Source of the DNA: a virus
IMG/VR virus record: IMGVR_UViG_3300037322_000262
Location: 1 to 23,902 of that record
DNA: 23,902 bases
Strand: one strand, 5' to 3'
A program made the position numbers and the translations under genes. The notes beneath the pieces were generated by a model. It was not told the DNA's origin. It saw only the letters and a list, made by a program, of their open reading frames with translations, and made no database searches. Below, one piece after another: positions 18,617 to 23,902 of the stretch (positions are counted from its first letter, which is position 1; each line of letters begins with the position of its first letter).

Positions 18617-18636
18617 AGAGGGGCCGAAGCCCCTCT
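18617..18636 (-). terminator. Intrinsic terminator
   Basis: AGAGGGGC/GCCCCTCT, TTCG loop, followed on the minus strand by TTTTTTTATCC. Confidence 0.9.
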
Positions 18637-18638
18637 AG

Positions 18639-19058
18639 TTATTCGCCGAAGTAGAAGCAGCCTGCGAAAATCTGCAAGGCTTCCTCCTCTTCTTCGCTTG
18701 TCTCGTGGTAGACAGTCCACAGCGTGCCCCAATCCTGCCACTGCAAGCGCGGCGCTGATGGTTGACCATATTCGTCCAGATCACCCACCAGTTGCAGGGC
18801 AGGGCCGCCCGTAGAGAGCAGAATCCGGAACTCGTCAGGCTTGGCCGCTTCCGCGTCGCTCGGTGAATGCCAAGCCCCGCGCACTTCCACCGAAAGAGGC
18901 ATTTCGTGAATCCGCTGCAAAACGTCCTCGGCATCTGTGAAGGTTTCGCCGTCGAACTCAGCCGATTCGTCGCCCTGTTCAAGGGCGTGGGTTGCGGCCA
19001 CAGCGCCCGCGATAGTCGAGAGCCAGCCTCGTGCGTTACTGATTGCGTGTTCGCTCAT
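18639..19058 (-). CDS. 139-aa conserved phage protein ending CFYFGE
   Basis: ATG at 19058 with GGAGA somewhat far upstream. PLSVEVRGAWHSPSDAE, EFRILLSTGGPALQLVG, LQWQDWGTLWTVY and the C-terminal FAGCFYFGE follow a family I know from many phages and mobile elements that has no function assigned. Full length. Single-gene unit. Confidence 0.8.
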   Translation of the reverse strand: MSEHAISNARGWLSTIAGAVAATHALEQGDESAEFDGETFTDAEDVLQRIHEMPLSVEVRGAWHSPSDAEAAKPDEFRILLSTGGPALQLVGDLDEYGQPSAPRLQWQDWGTLWTVYHETSEEEEEALQIFAGCFYFGE

Positions 19059-19087
19059 TTGTTTGTGTCTCCGTTGTTGGTGATTCG

Positions 19088-19172
19088 TTTCTAGGTGAGG
19101 CAAGTGATTCGGTCAAGCACTTTTTCCAGTAGTTGTTTGGTTAACAAATCAAACAATTTTGTTAAGGTTAAC
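19088..19172 (-). promoter_or_regulatory. Cassette promoter/operator
   Basis: -35 TTGACC (19111-19116), -10 TAGAAA, GAATC after both; GTTAAC 19140-19145, GTTAAGGTTAAC 19161-19172. Confidence 0.77.
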
Positions 19173-19281
19173 GGTTCGTTACCCCAAAGAAAAATGCCGG
19201 GGTGCATGAAGCAACCCCGGCGGCAAGTATCAGCAGGAACACACCCAGCAGCAGCCGGGCCACGGCGTCGAGGCAGCCCAT
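19168..19281 (-). CDS. 37-aa small lipoprotein-like peptide
   Basis: ATG at 19281 overlapping the stop of the upstream Cys-rich gene (TAATG). Hydrophobic core VARLLLGVFLLILAAGVASC with a lipobox-like VASC, so it could be a lipid-anchored peptide. The 3' end of the frame runs through the terminator and stops in a GTTAAC motif. A decayed relative at about 22268-22340 shares 14 of 23 residues in this region, which supports a real coding past. Confidence 0.52.
   Translation of the reverse strand: MGCLDAVARLLLGVFLLILAAGVASCTPAFFFGVTNR
19196..19221 (-). terminator. Intrinsic terminator overlapping the lipoprotein frame
   Basis: GCCGGGGT/ACCCCGGC followed by ATTTTTCTTT on the minus strand. Confidence 0.82.
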
Positions 19282-19694
19282 TAGCGGGCCGTCAGTATAT
19301 CGAATCGGTCGTGGGCATTCTCGTCCAGTGGGCCGTAGTTATCCCGTTCGACATTTTCACAGAACTCTGCGAACTCGCACGGATAGCCTTCCCGCCATTT
19401 TGTGAGTGTTTGCAGGCTTCCGCTTCCGGTCGCGATGTAGTGTAACCACGCTTCCTTGACGTAATCGCTTCCGTCCGGCGTCAGGGGATTGTCAAGGAAC
19501 ACCCCGCAGTGATCGCAGTGGCAAGGGCTATCAGCTTCCCCGCCTCCATCGCTGTAAGGGCCTTTAGGCCATTCGTCAGAGTCATAGCTGGACTCGTCGC
19601 TTTCATCGACGTGGGCGGGCCGGTCGGTGCCTTGCTTGTAGAGCGTGCCGCAAGTGTCACAGATCAACGCGGCTTGAAAAACATAAACGTGCAT
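19281..19694 (-). CDS. 137-aa zinc-ribbon-like protein
   Basis: ATG at 19694 behind CGGAGA. C12-x2-C15 near the N-terminus and CHCDHC (58-63) form a likely zinc site, separated by a Ser/Asp/Glu-rich loop. The C-terminal half is acidic. Zinc ribbons often bind RNA polymerase, DNA or proteins; the partner is unknown. First gene, coupled to the 37-aa lipoprotein-like frame. Confidence 0.74.
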   Translation of the reverse strand: MHVYVFQAALICDTCGTLYKQGTDRPAHVDESDESSYDSDEWPKGPYSDGGGEADSPCHCDHCGVFLDNPLTPDGSDYVKEAWLHYIATGSGSLQTLTKWREGYPCEFAEFCENVERDNYGPLDENAHDRFDILTAR

Positions 19695-19720
19695 TGGTCA
19701 TCTCCGTTTCAACTGATTCG

Positions 19721-19790
19721 TTTCTAGGTGAAGCAAGCGATTCGGTCAAGCACTTTTTCCACTTAGTGGTAACGACTTGTTAAGGTTAAC
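19721..19790 (-). promoter_or_regulatory. Cassette promoter with single distal operator
   Basis: -35 TTGACC (19744-19749), -10 TAGAAA, GAATC after both; GGTAAC at 19768, GTTAAGGTTAAC 19779-19790, GGTTAC 19795-19800, steps of 10-11 bp. Confidence 0.77.
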
Positions 19791-19807
19791 ACCCGGTTAC
19801 TAGTCGC

Positions 19808-20050
19808 TCACACTCCCGGATCGGAAGCGTGAACGGTGGTCTTGGTTTCCCGTTTGATGGTGATGCTCAGCTTGGTTATTCTAGCCATACCAAGAGCGGC
19901 GCGCGCATCCCCTTCCGGAGTATTCTCCTGTAATTGCTTCCGGACAGAATCAAACTGGATATAGTCCGCCGGGATTTCAACGCAGACTGATCCCGGCGTC
20001 CATAATTGGACGGTCACCCTTGAGTCGATAGTGGGAGAGCTCTTGTGCAT
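19808..20050 (-). CDS. 80-aa hypothetical protein
   Basis: The ATG at 20050 shares a base with the stop of the upstream zinc-finger gene (TGATG). MHKSSPTIDSRVTVQLWTPG, then VCVEIPADYIQFDSVRKQLQ and a beta-rich TKLSITIKRETKTTV. Co-translated with the DnaJ-type zinc protein, so a shared role is plausible. No terminator follows. Confidence 0.72.
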   Translation of the reverse strand: MHKSSPTIDSRVTVQLWTPGSVCVEIPADYIQFDSVRKQLQENTPEGDARAALGMARITKLSITIKRETKTTVHASDPGV

Positions 20051-20343
20051 CAGAGTTCTCCGCTCCCATCGCAGACAGGGCATTCTTCGTCGCCCCCATC
20101 GCCACCGAGTTCGCCTTCGATTGTTCCGGTGCCTTCACACTGTCCGCAATACTCTTGCTCATCATCTGCAACCCAAAGGTCATCATCATGCAACGCGGCT
20201 GACATTGCTTCCATGGGGGCCACAGCGGCCCCGAGGTGATCAATATCGTTGCCCCACCGCGAGTCGCTATCAGGGCCAAGGAAGCCTTGAACAATCTGAC
20301 CATCTTCGAGGGTGATGGTCATTTCAATGTGACTGATTCTCAT
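20050..20343 (-). CDS. 97-aa protein with two DnaJ-type CxxCxGxG motifs
   Basis: ATG at 20343 behind GGAGA. The N-terminal half is a small acidic domain; the C-terminus has CGQCEGTG (66-73) and CPVCDGSG (88-95), the paired motif of DnaJ-type zinc fingers, joined by a Gly/Asp/Glu linker. It would bind one zinc and may act as a protein-binding or redox module. Coupled to the next gene. Confidence 0.78.
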   Translation of the reverse strand: MRISHIEMTITLEDGQIVQGFLGPDSDSRWGNDIDHLGAAVAPMEAMSAALHDDDLWVADDEQEYCGQCEGTGTIEGELGGDGGDEECPVCDGSGEL

Positions 20344-20370
20344 GGTCTTGTCTCCGTTTCAACTGATTCG

Positions 20371-20452
20371 TTTCTAGGTGATACAAGCGATTCGGTCAAG
20401 CACTTTTTCCACTTTCAAAGTTAATACCCCGGCCCTAATTGTTAAGGTTAAC
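20371..20452 (-). promoter_or_regulatory. Cassette promoter/operator
   Basis: -35 TTGACC (20394-20399), -10 TAGAAA, GAATC after both; degenerate GTTAAT 20420 and GTTAAGGTTAAC 20441-20452. Confidence 0.76.
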
Positions 20453-20471
20453 GGGTCCCTAGTCAAAAGTA

Positions 20472-20501
20472 GAGGGGCAGGGCGACCAAACCCTGCCCCT
20501 C
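20472..20501 (-). terminator. Perfect 11-bp terminator hairpin
   Basis: GAGGGGCAGGG/CCCTGCCCCTC followed by TACTTTTG. Confidence 0.8.
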
Positions 20502-20519
20502 AGCCGAGAGCCCGAAAGC

Positions 20520-20966
20520 TCAATCGGCCAGAGTCAATTCCTTGTTCCGCTCGTTCTCCACGTAGGTGCGAGCGGTGACGAAGCCCATATATTCACGGGC
20601 GGTTTCCTGCCACGCAGCCCCGGTAATGAAAGGCGTTTCGAGCGTTGCCAGATCAGCGTTGGCGACAGCTCGGGCGTATTGATCCAGAGCCTGCATGATG
20701 AAGGCGTGCATCAAAGGGGTCTTGCACCACGTCATGACCACATTCATGAACTCGATGTTGGTCAAGGCCGCTTCCGGGTGCGGGTGCATCTCGCAACCAT
20801 CAACCCGGTGGGTCTTGCCGTTCGCGTCCGTGATCGTCCAGATGTCTTCGTCTTCATCAACACACCGCCCGATCGTGACGGTCTGCTTGGGGATATAAGC
20901 CCCCATGATTGAATCGCCACCGTTGAAGGTCGTTTCCCGGCGCTTGAAAATTGAAGTGTCTTGCAC
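20520..20966 (-). CDS. 148-aa hypothetical protein, GTG start
   Basis: GTG at 20966 directly behind AGGAGAAAGACC; an ATG 20 codons later lacks a ribosome site. MQDTSIFKRRETTFNGGDSI, then a beta-like DEDIWTITDANGKTHRVDGC and a helical half (MNVVMTWCKTPLMHAF). Soluble, mixed fold. Single-gene unit. Function unknown. Confidence 0.72.
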   Translation of the reverse strand: MQDTSIFKRRETTFNGGDSIMGAYIPKQTVTIGRCVDEDEDIWTITDANGKTHRVDGCEMHPHPEAALTNIEFMNVVMTWCKTPLMHAFIMQALDQYARAVANADLATLETPFITGAAWQETAREYMGFVTARTYVENERNKELTLAD

Positions 20967-21000
20967 GGTCTTTCTCCTCCGGCTCCATGCCGGTGATTCG

Positions 21001-21079
21001 GTAATAGGGCAGTGATTCGATTCGCGCAAGCACTTTCTCCATTTATTTTTCCAGTGGTTACCGGGCTGTTAACCTTAAC
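21001..21079 (-). promoter_or_regulatory. Cassette promoter (TTGCGC class)
   Basis: -35 TTGCGC (21024-21029), -10 TATTAC (21001-21006), two GAATC in the spacer and one after the -10; GTTAACCTTAAC 21068-21079. Confidence 0.72.
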
Positions 21080-21099
21080 GAATAGTTACAGCCAAAAAG

Positions 21100-21119
21100 A
21101 AAGGGGCCGAAGCCCCTTT
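21100..21119 (-). terminator. Intrinsic terminator
   Basis: AAAGGGGC/GCCCCTTT, TTCG loop, TCTTTTTGG tail. Confidence 0.88.
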
Positions 21120-21121
21120 TC

Positions 21122-21427
21122 TTAGTAGCCCATTGCCGCGAGGTTGGCGGCGAACCGTGCGCTAGTGCGAACCGAGTCATAGGATCGAATGCGGCTGGCG
21201 TTGTTGCAGTGCCGATCTTTGAAAATCGGGGCAGCGCCAGTCCGTTCCTGATAGCGCTTGGCGAAAATTCCGAGGTCGCAATCCTCTTCGAGGTAGAGGG
21301 CATCCCCATTGCGGTAGGAATAAGGTGAGAAATCGCCTTCCTCCAGCCCGATGGCTTCCACGTCAGCCAGTGTAACCTTGAGCCAGCCGTGGCCGGGATC
21401 ATTAAAAACAGTGAAGGTCTTGGCCAT
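21122..21427 (-). CDS. 101-aa conserved phage protein (FNDPGHGWLKV family)
   Basis: ATG at 21427. FTVFNDPGHGWLKVTLADVE, then SPYSYRNGDALYLEEDCDLG match a family seen across many phages and plasmids, usually about 80-100 aa and of unknown function. The invariant-looking DPGHGW and YLEEDCD motifs are intact. Single-gene unit. Confidence 0.82.
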   Translation of the reverse strand: MAKTFTVFNDPGHGWLKVTLADVEAIGLEEGDFSPYSYRNGDALYLEEDCDLGIFAKRYQERTGAAPIFKDRHCNNASRIRSYDSVRTSARFAANLAAMGY

Positions 21428-21454
21428 TTGTTTGTCTCCGTTGTTGGTGATTCG

Positions 21455-21536
21455 TTTCTAGGTGGTTCAAGCGATTCGGTCAAGCACTTTTTCCACTTTG
21501 GTGGTTAACAACTTAGGCCAATCTGTTAACCTTAAC
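21455..21536 (-). promoter_or_regulatory. Cassette promoter/operator
   Basis: -35 TTGACC (21478-21483), -10 TAGAAA, GAATC after both; GTTAAC 21504-21509, GTTAACCTTAAC 21525-21536. Confidence 0.78.
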
Positions 21537-21560
21537 GCCGGGTTACCAGACAAAAAAGAA

Positions 21561-21576
21561 AGGGGCCGAAGCCCCT
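21561..21576 (-). terminator. Intrinsic terminator
   Basis: AGGGGC/GCCCCT, TTCG loop, TTCTTTTTTG tail. Confidence 0.88.
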
Positions 21577-21589
21577 CCCCTCATTCACG

Positions 21590-22009
21590 TCAAGGCTTTC
21601 CCAAGCCTTTCAATCGCACGCCATTTTCGTAAATGATGCAACCGATTCCCGGATCGGCTCCTTTGTCGGATACTTCGTCTTCATATGCACGAATCGCGCT
21701 CCACAGGTCAGGGACGGGTATTTCCACCCAGCTAGGCCAGTCTCGGTCGGATGTGCCAGCTTCCCCGCAGTAGTTCCAATTATCATAGGGGTTGCTGTGA
21801 TCCGGTTGACGTTTCCGAATCTCGATCTGAGTCGAACCCATCCCACTATGAAACTCAATGCGGCGAGTCGGGAAGCGTTTCGATAGGGCGAACATTTCTG
21901 CTTCTGCGACGGCTCCCAAAGCCTGCTCGATGCTTTCCCGAACGGCTGCCAATTCCTGCACCAGCGAAACGTAACGCTGATGCGAATCGACCAGATAGCC
22001 GCCACTCAC
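21590..22009 (-). CDS. 139-aa hypothetical protein, GTG start
   Basis: The GTG at 22009 overlaps the upstream stop (GTGA). The N-terminal helix QELAAVRESIEQALGAVAEA suggests a coiled coil; the rest is a Trp/Asp-rich domain (NPYDNWNYCGEAGTSDRDWP). Second gene of a pair with the 43-aa basic protein. A strong hairpin (22014-22039) lies just ahead of its start. Confidence 0.73.
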   Translation of the reverse strand: MSGGYLVDSHQRYVSLVQELAAVRESIEQALGAVAEAEMFALSKRFPTRRIEFHSGMGSTQIEIRKRQPDHSNPYDNWNYCGEAGTSDRDWPSWVEIPVPDLWSAIRAYEDEVSDKGADPGIGCIIYENGVRLKGLGKP

Positions 22010-22137
22010 AGCGCCGCACCCCGATGCTTAGGGGTGCGGCGGAAAGAGCCCTTCCCCTTGCGGGCGCGAACCTTGCGAGGGGCAAGGTGCGCGCTGGCGA
22101 GCGAGGCGGCGATAGGGTTTTTGCGAATGTTCTGCAT
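22006..22137 (-). CDS. 43-aa basic phage protein
   Basis: ATG at 22137 behind CGGAGA. MQNIRKNPIAASLASAHLAP, then RKVRARKGKGSFRRTPKHRG. This short NPIA...RKGKG...R pattern recurs in small basic proteins of many phages, function unknown. Its 3' end codes a CCGCACCCC/GGGGTGCGG hairpin that could tune translation of the overlapping next gene. Confidence 0.74.
   Translation of the reverse strand: MQNIRKNPIAASLASAHLAPRKVRARKGKGSFRRTPKHRGAAL
22014..22039 (-). promoter_or_regulatory. Intragenic hairpin at a gene overlap
   Basis: Perfect 9-bp stem 22014-22022 with 22031-22039, ending 5 bases before the GTG of the 139-aa gene; a ribosome finishing the first gene would melt it, giving strict translational coupling. 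Confidence 0.55.
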
Positions 22138-22160
22138 GGTCTGTCTCCGTTTGATGATTC

Positions 22161-22242
22161 GGTCTAACTATCTCCGCCGATTCGGTCAAGCACTTTTTCC
22201 ACTTTGATGGTTAACGATTTCACTCGGCGCGTTAACCTTAAC
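22161..22242 (-). promoter_or_regulatory. Cassette promoter/operator
   Basis: -35 TTGACC (22184-22189), -10 TAGACC, GAATC after both; GTTAACCATC 22206-22215, GTTAACCTTAAC 22231-22242. Core identical to 12591-12655. Confidence 0.78.
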
Positions 22243-22265
22243 GAATAGTTACCAGACAAAAAAAA

Positions 22266-22292
22266 ATGGGACTGGCACGAAGCCAGCCCCAT
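22266..22292 (-). terminator. Intrinsic terminator with nine U
   Basis: GGGCTGGC/GCCAGTCCC-type stem followed on the minus strand by ATTTTTTTTTG. Confidence 0.88.
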
Positions 22293-22340
22293 TGCAAGGA
22301 TCAGAAAGAGAATACCCACGCCAAGGCGGGCGAGCGCGTC
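22268..22340 (-). pseudogene. Decayed paralogue of the 37-aa lipoprotein-like peptide
   Basis: The frame encodes IDALARLGVGILFLILAMGL then ASC, matching LDAVARLLLGVFLLILAAGV then ASC of 19168-19281. It has no ATG at the matching place (ATC instead) and no stop before the promoter, so it is probably non-functional or uses an unusual start. The terminator lies inside it, as in the intact copy. Confidence 0.5.
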
Positions 22341-22342
22341 AA

Positions 22343-22777
22343 TTAGTCCGATGAGTCATCCCCTTCTGCCGCGATGTCCCAGTGGATCAGGAACCACGCT
22401 TGCACGTAATCCCCAGAGAACTCATCTTCGCTGTGGTATTCCAGCGACGAGTCGAAAAGCTTGCCGCGATTGTCGGAATTTTCAGCGATCTCCGCTTCAA
22501 TTGCCTTGAGCCCCGCGCAGTAGTCGAATCCCATACGGTTTTCGCCCATCTCATAGCCGATCTGGCGATATTCATCGAGCAAGTCATCCAGCACGGCCCC
22601 GACAGTGGCGTTCCCGTCCACAAAGACGCCCAGCAGCAATTCGCCATCGCGATTGTGGTGGTCATTCAGGTAACAGGGTAGGCAAGTATCGATGTGGGTC
22701 ACAGCGAACTTGGTTTCCGATTCGTCGCGGCGTGTTTGCAGTTGCTCTTGCACCGACGGAAGGAAAGGTGATGACAT
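22343..22777 (-). CDS. 144-aa acidic hypothetical protein
   Basis: ATG at 22777 behind TGGAGA. A CLPCYL motif near residue 32, then GELLLGVFVDGNATVGAVLD, a helical DEYRQIGYEM and an acidic C-terminus ending EGDDSSD. Overall strongly acidic. Single gene followed by the lipoprotein remnant. Function unknown. Confidence 0.74.
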   Translation of the reverse strand: MSSPFLPSVQEQLQTRRDESETKFAVTHIDTCLPCYLNDHHNRDGELLLGVFVDGNATVGAVLDDLLDEYRQIGYEMGENRMGFDYCAGLKAIEAEIAENSDNRGKLFDSSLEYHSEDEFSGDYVQAWFLIHWDIAAEGDDSSD

Positions 22778-22812
22778 TTGGTCGTCTCCAAGCGCGGAAT
22801 TGCGCTGAACTC

Positions 22813-22895
22813 TTACTAGGCGAGTCGCAGGTGATTCGCAAGCCAATTCGTCCATAAGTTTTTCCACTTAGTGGTAACGACTTGTTAAGGTTAAC
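22813..22895 (-). promoter_or_regulatory. Divergent cassette promoter
   Basis: -35 TTGCGA (22836-22841) overlapping GAATC, 17 bp, -10 TAGTAA (22813-22818); no GAATC after the -10. The box reads GGAAAAACTTATGGACG, so the core has shifted. GTTAAGGTTAAC 22884-22895. Confidence 0.65.
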
Positions 22896-22915
22896 GGCTG
22901 GTTACCCGCCAAAAA

Positions 22916-22937
22916 GAGAGGGGCCGGAGCCCCTCTC
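22916..22937 (-). terminator. Intrinsic terminator
   Basis: GAGAGGGGC/GCCCCTCTC with a TCCG loop and a TTTTTGG tail. Confidence 0.87.
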
Positions 22938-22968
22938 TCCTTCTGCCCGGCCAGTCAATTCAGGTCTC

Positions 22969-23136
22969 TCACGCCGGGCTCGTGTAATAGTGGGCCACTT
23001 CCAGTGCGTAAATGACAGCAAACATGCCGCGATCCTCAGCAGCTATTGCGGCGTCCATAGCTTCACCTTCCGTGACGTAGAGTCCTTCGAAGTCGTTTTC
23101 GTCACCTTCGATTCCGGTAATAACAAGATAATTCAT
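22969..23136 (-). CDS. 55-aa acidic hypothetical protein
   Basis: ATG at 23136 behind CGGAGA. MNYLVITGIEGDENDFEGLY, then VTEGEAMDAAIAAEDRGMFA and VIYALEVAHYYTSPA, a beta-alpha-beta pattern. Acidic and soluble. Single-gene unit with terminator. Function unknown. Confidence 0.72.
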   Translation of the reverse strand: MNYLVITGIEGDENDFEGLYVTEGEAMDAAIAAEDRGMFAVIYALEVAHYYTSPA

Positions 23137-23162
23137 AGGGCCATCTCCGTTGTGGTGATTCG

Positions 23163-23232
23163 TTTCTATAAGACGCTACCGATTCGGTCAAGCACTTTTT
23201 CCACTTAGGTGTAACTGCTCGTTAAGGTTAAT
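23163..23232 (-). promoter_or_regulatory. Cassette promoter with single distal operator
   Basis: -35 TTGACC (23186-23191), -10 TAGAAA (23163-23168), GAATC after both; GTTAAGGTTAAT 23221-23232. Confidence 0.74.
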
Positions 23233-23255
23233 GGTTGGTTACCGGGCAAAAAGAG

Positions 23256-23271
23256 AGGGGCCGGAGCCCCT
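23256..23271 (-). terminator. Intrinsic terminator
   Basis: AGGGGC/GCCCCT with a TCCG loop and a TCTCTTTTTG tail. Confidence 0.87.
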
Positions 23272-23275
23272 CCCA

Positions 23276-23782
23276 TCAATCCAAGTGAATGTAACCGTAG
23301 CCGGTCGGGCTTTCCTCGTTCGGCGCAAAGTGAGCATCAACTTGCCCGTATCCCCCTGCAATATCGCTAAGGGCACGGCCAAGCCCATTCGCTTCCAGTT
23401 CCTTGCGATCCCAGAATCCAACTCCGTGCCCGTTACGGGTGAACCAAAAATCCCGCCCCGCTTGTGCGTGGTCATAACCACGTGCGTAGGCTTGCGCCAA
23501 AAGATCACGGGCTTCCACTTCGAAGTTGAAGCAATCCAGTTGCATCCGCTCTGCTGTTTCGGGGTGAATATCGCCCCAGCCTGAGTCGCCGGGGATGTGC
23601 CCGTCAAGCTTCCCCTCCTCCAAATCTTGTTGCACGCCCTGTTCGGCCCATTCACTCATGTAAACGCCCGAGGCCGTTTCGGTGAATAGCATCGCTTCCA
23701 CGTAACCCTGAAAGATCAGAGACAGATCGGCAAACTCCATGCCGTTAACGACTCCATCTTTATCCATTTGAAATTCAGGCAT
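23276..23782 (-). CDS. 168-aa conserved phage hypothetical protein
   Basis: ATG at 23782 behind CGGAGA. The C-terminal part AGRDFWFTRNGHGVGFWDRK is a hallmark of a widespread phage protein family of about 150-180 aa, with no function assigned. The N-terminal half is helical (DLSLIFQGYVEAMLFTETAS). Full length. Single-gene unit. Confidence 0.83.
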   Translation of the reverse strand: MPEFQMDKDGVVNGMEFADLSLIFQGYVEAMLFTETASGVYMSEWAEQGVQQDLEEGKLDGHIPGDSGWGDIHPETAERMQLDCFNFEVEARDLLAQAYARGYDHAQAGRDFWFTRNGHGVGFWDRKELEANGLGRALSDIAGGYGQVDAHFAPNEESPTGYGYIHLD

Positions 23783-23809
23783 TGGTCTATCTCCGTTTCA
23801 ACTGATTCG

Positions 23810-23879
23810 TTTCTAGGTGAAGCAAGCGATTCGGTCAAGCACTTTTTCCACTTAGTGGTAACGGATTGTTAAGGTTAAC
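23810..23879 (-). promoter_or_regulatory. Cassette promoter with single distal operator
   Basis: -35 TTGACC (23833-23838), -10 TAGAAA (23810-23815), GAATC after both; GTTAAGGTTAAC 23868-23879. The A-run at the window end (23895-23902) is probably the U-tail of the next upstream terminator. Confidence 0.76.
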
Positions 23880-23902
23880 GGCTGGTTATTCGGCAAAAAA
23901 AA

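Noticed and set aside
7638-22242. Full CtrA boxes (TTAA-N7-TTAA)
   Set aside because: TTAA pairs here are spaced 6 or 21 bp, not 11; only the half-site TTAACCAT fits.
7578-23838. Starts at the TTG of the -35 box (products beginning MTES or MEKV)
   Set aside because: The real starts follow GGAGA 20-60 bases downstream; the TTG is a promoter element and would lie upstream of the transcript start.

Overview
This window looks like part of the genome of a tailed double-stranded DNA phage infecting an alphaproteobacterium. The phage call rests on a portal, scaffold, major capsid and cement gene run plus a PhoH ATPase. The host call rests on a DUF1153/SciP-type cell-cycle regulator homologue and on promoters carrying GANTC sites (CcrM methylation sites) and TTAACCAT motifs (a CtrA half-site). 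Every protein gene reads on the minus strand, so the order below follows transcription from high to low coordinates. No tRNA, rRNA, integrase, transposase or CRISPR array was seen.

Region 1, about 6767-23902, is a long array of very small genes, mostly 28-212 codons. I count 32 promoter cassettes of nearly uniform design. A typical unit reads: GTTAAGGTTAAC, 15 bp, a second GTTAAC, a GTGGAAAAAGTGC box, -35 TTGACC, GAATC, 17-bp spacer, -10 (often TAGAAA or TAGACC), GAATC again, a GGAGA ribosome site, one to three genes, then usually a GGGGC-TTCG-GCCCC terminator. Several units carry a second or third gene joined by a stop/start overlap. One gene (10500-10712) is a SciP/DUF1153 homologue, and its own promoter has the GTTAACCATC operator inside the -35/-10 spacer. 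Cassettes have been copied within the array: a 352-bp tandem copy at 8.5/8.9 kb and an almost perfect 270-bp dispersed copy at 9.5/12.7 kb. At 15.64-15.92 kb a dense cluster of GTTAAC sites in AT-rich DNA lies beside a 6.75-copy 16-bp tandem repeat, which looks like an origin-type or partition-type locus.

Region 2, about 4512-6766, holds phoH behind its own promoter and a roughly 490-nt repeat-bearing leader, a 54-aa membrane protein, and, on the plus strand, a promoter of the cassette type that would drive a roughly 95-nt RNA ending in a perfect intrinsic terminator. Region 3, 1-4511, is the head module: portal (probable TTG start), a 58-aa lysine-tailed protein, scaffold-like protein, major capsid protein and a cement-like protein cut by the window edge. 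These have conventional TTGACA promoters and structured leaders without the GANTC pattern.

Working model (inference): the cassette array is a set of early host-takeover genes, each switched separately but all read by the same host or phage factors, possibly CcrM/GcrA and CtrA/SciP, so phage early expression may be tied to the host cell cycle. The head module uses plain sigma70-type promoters. Most small proteins have no function I can recognise.
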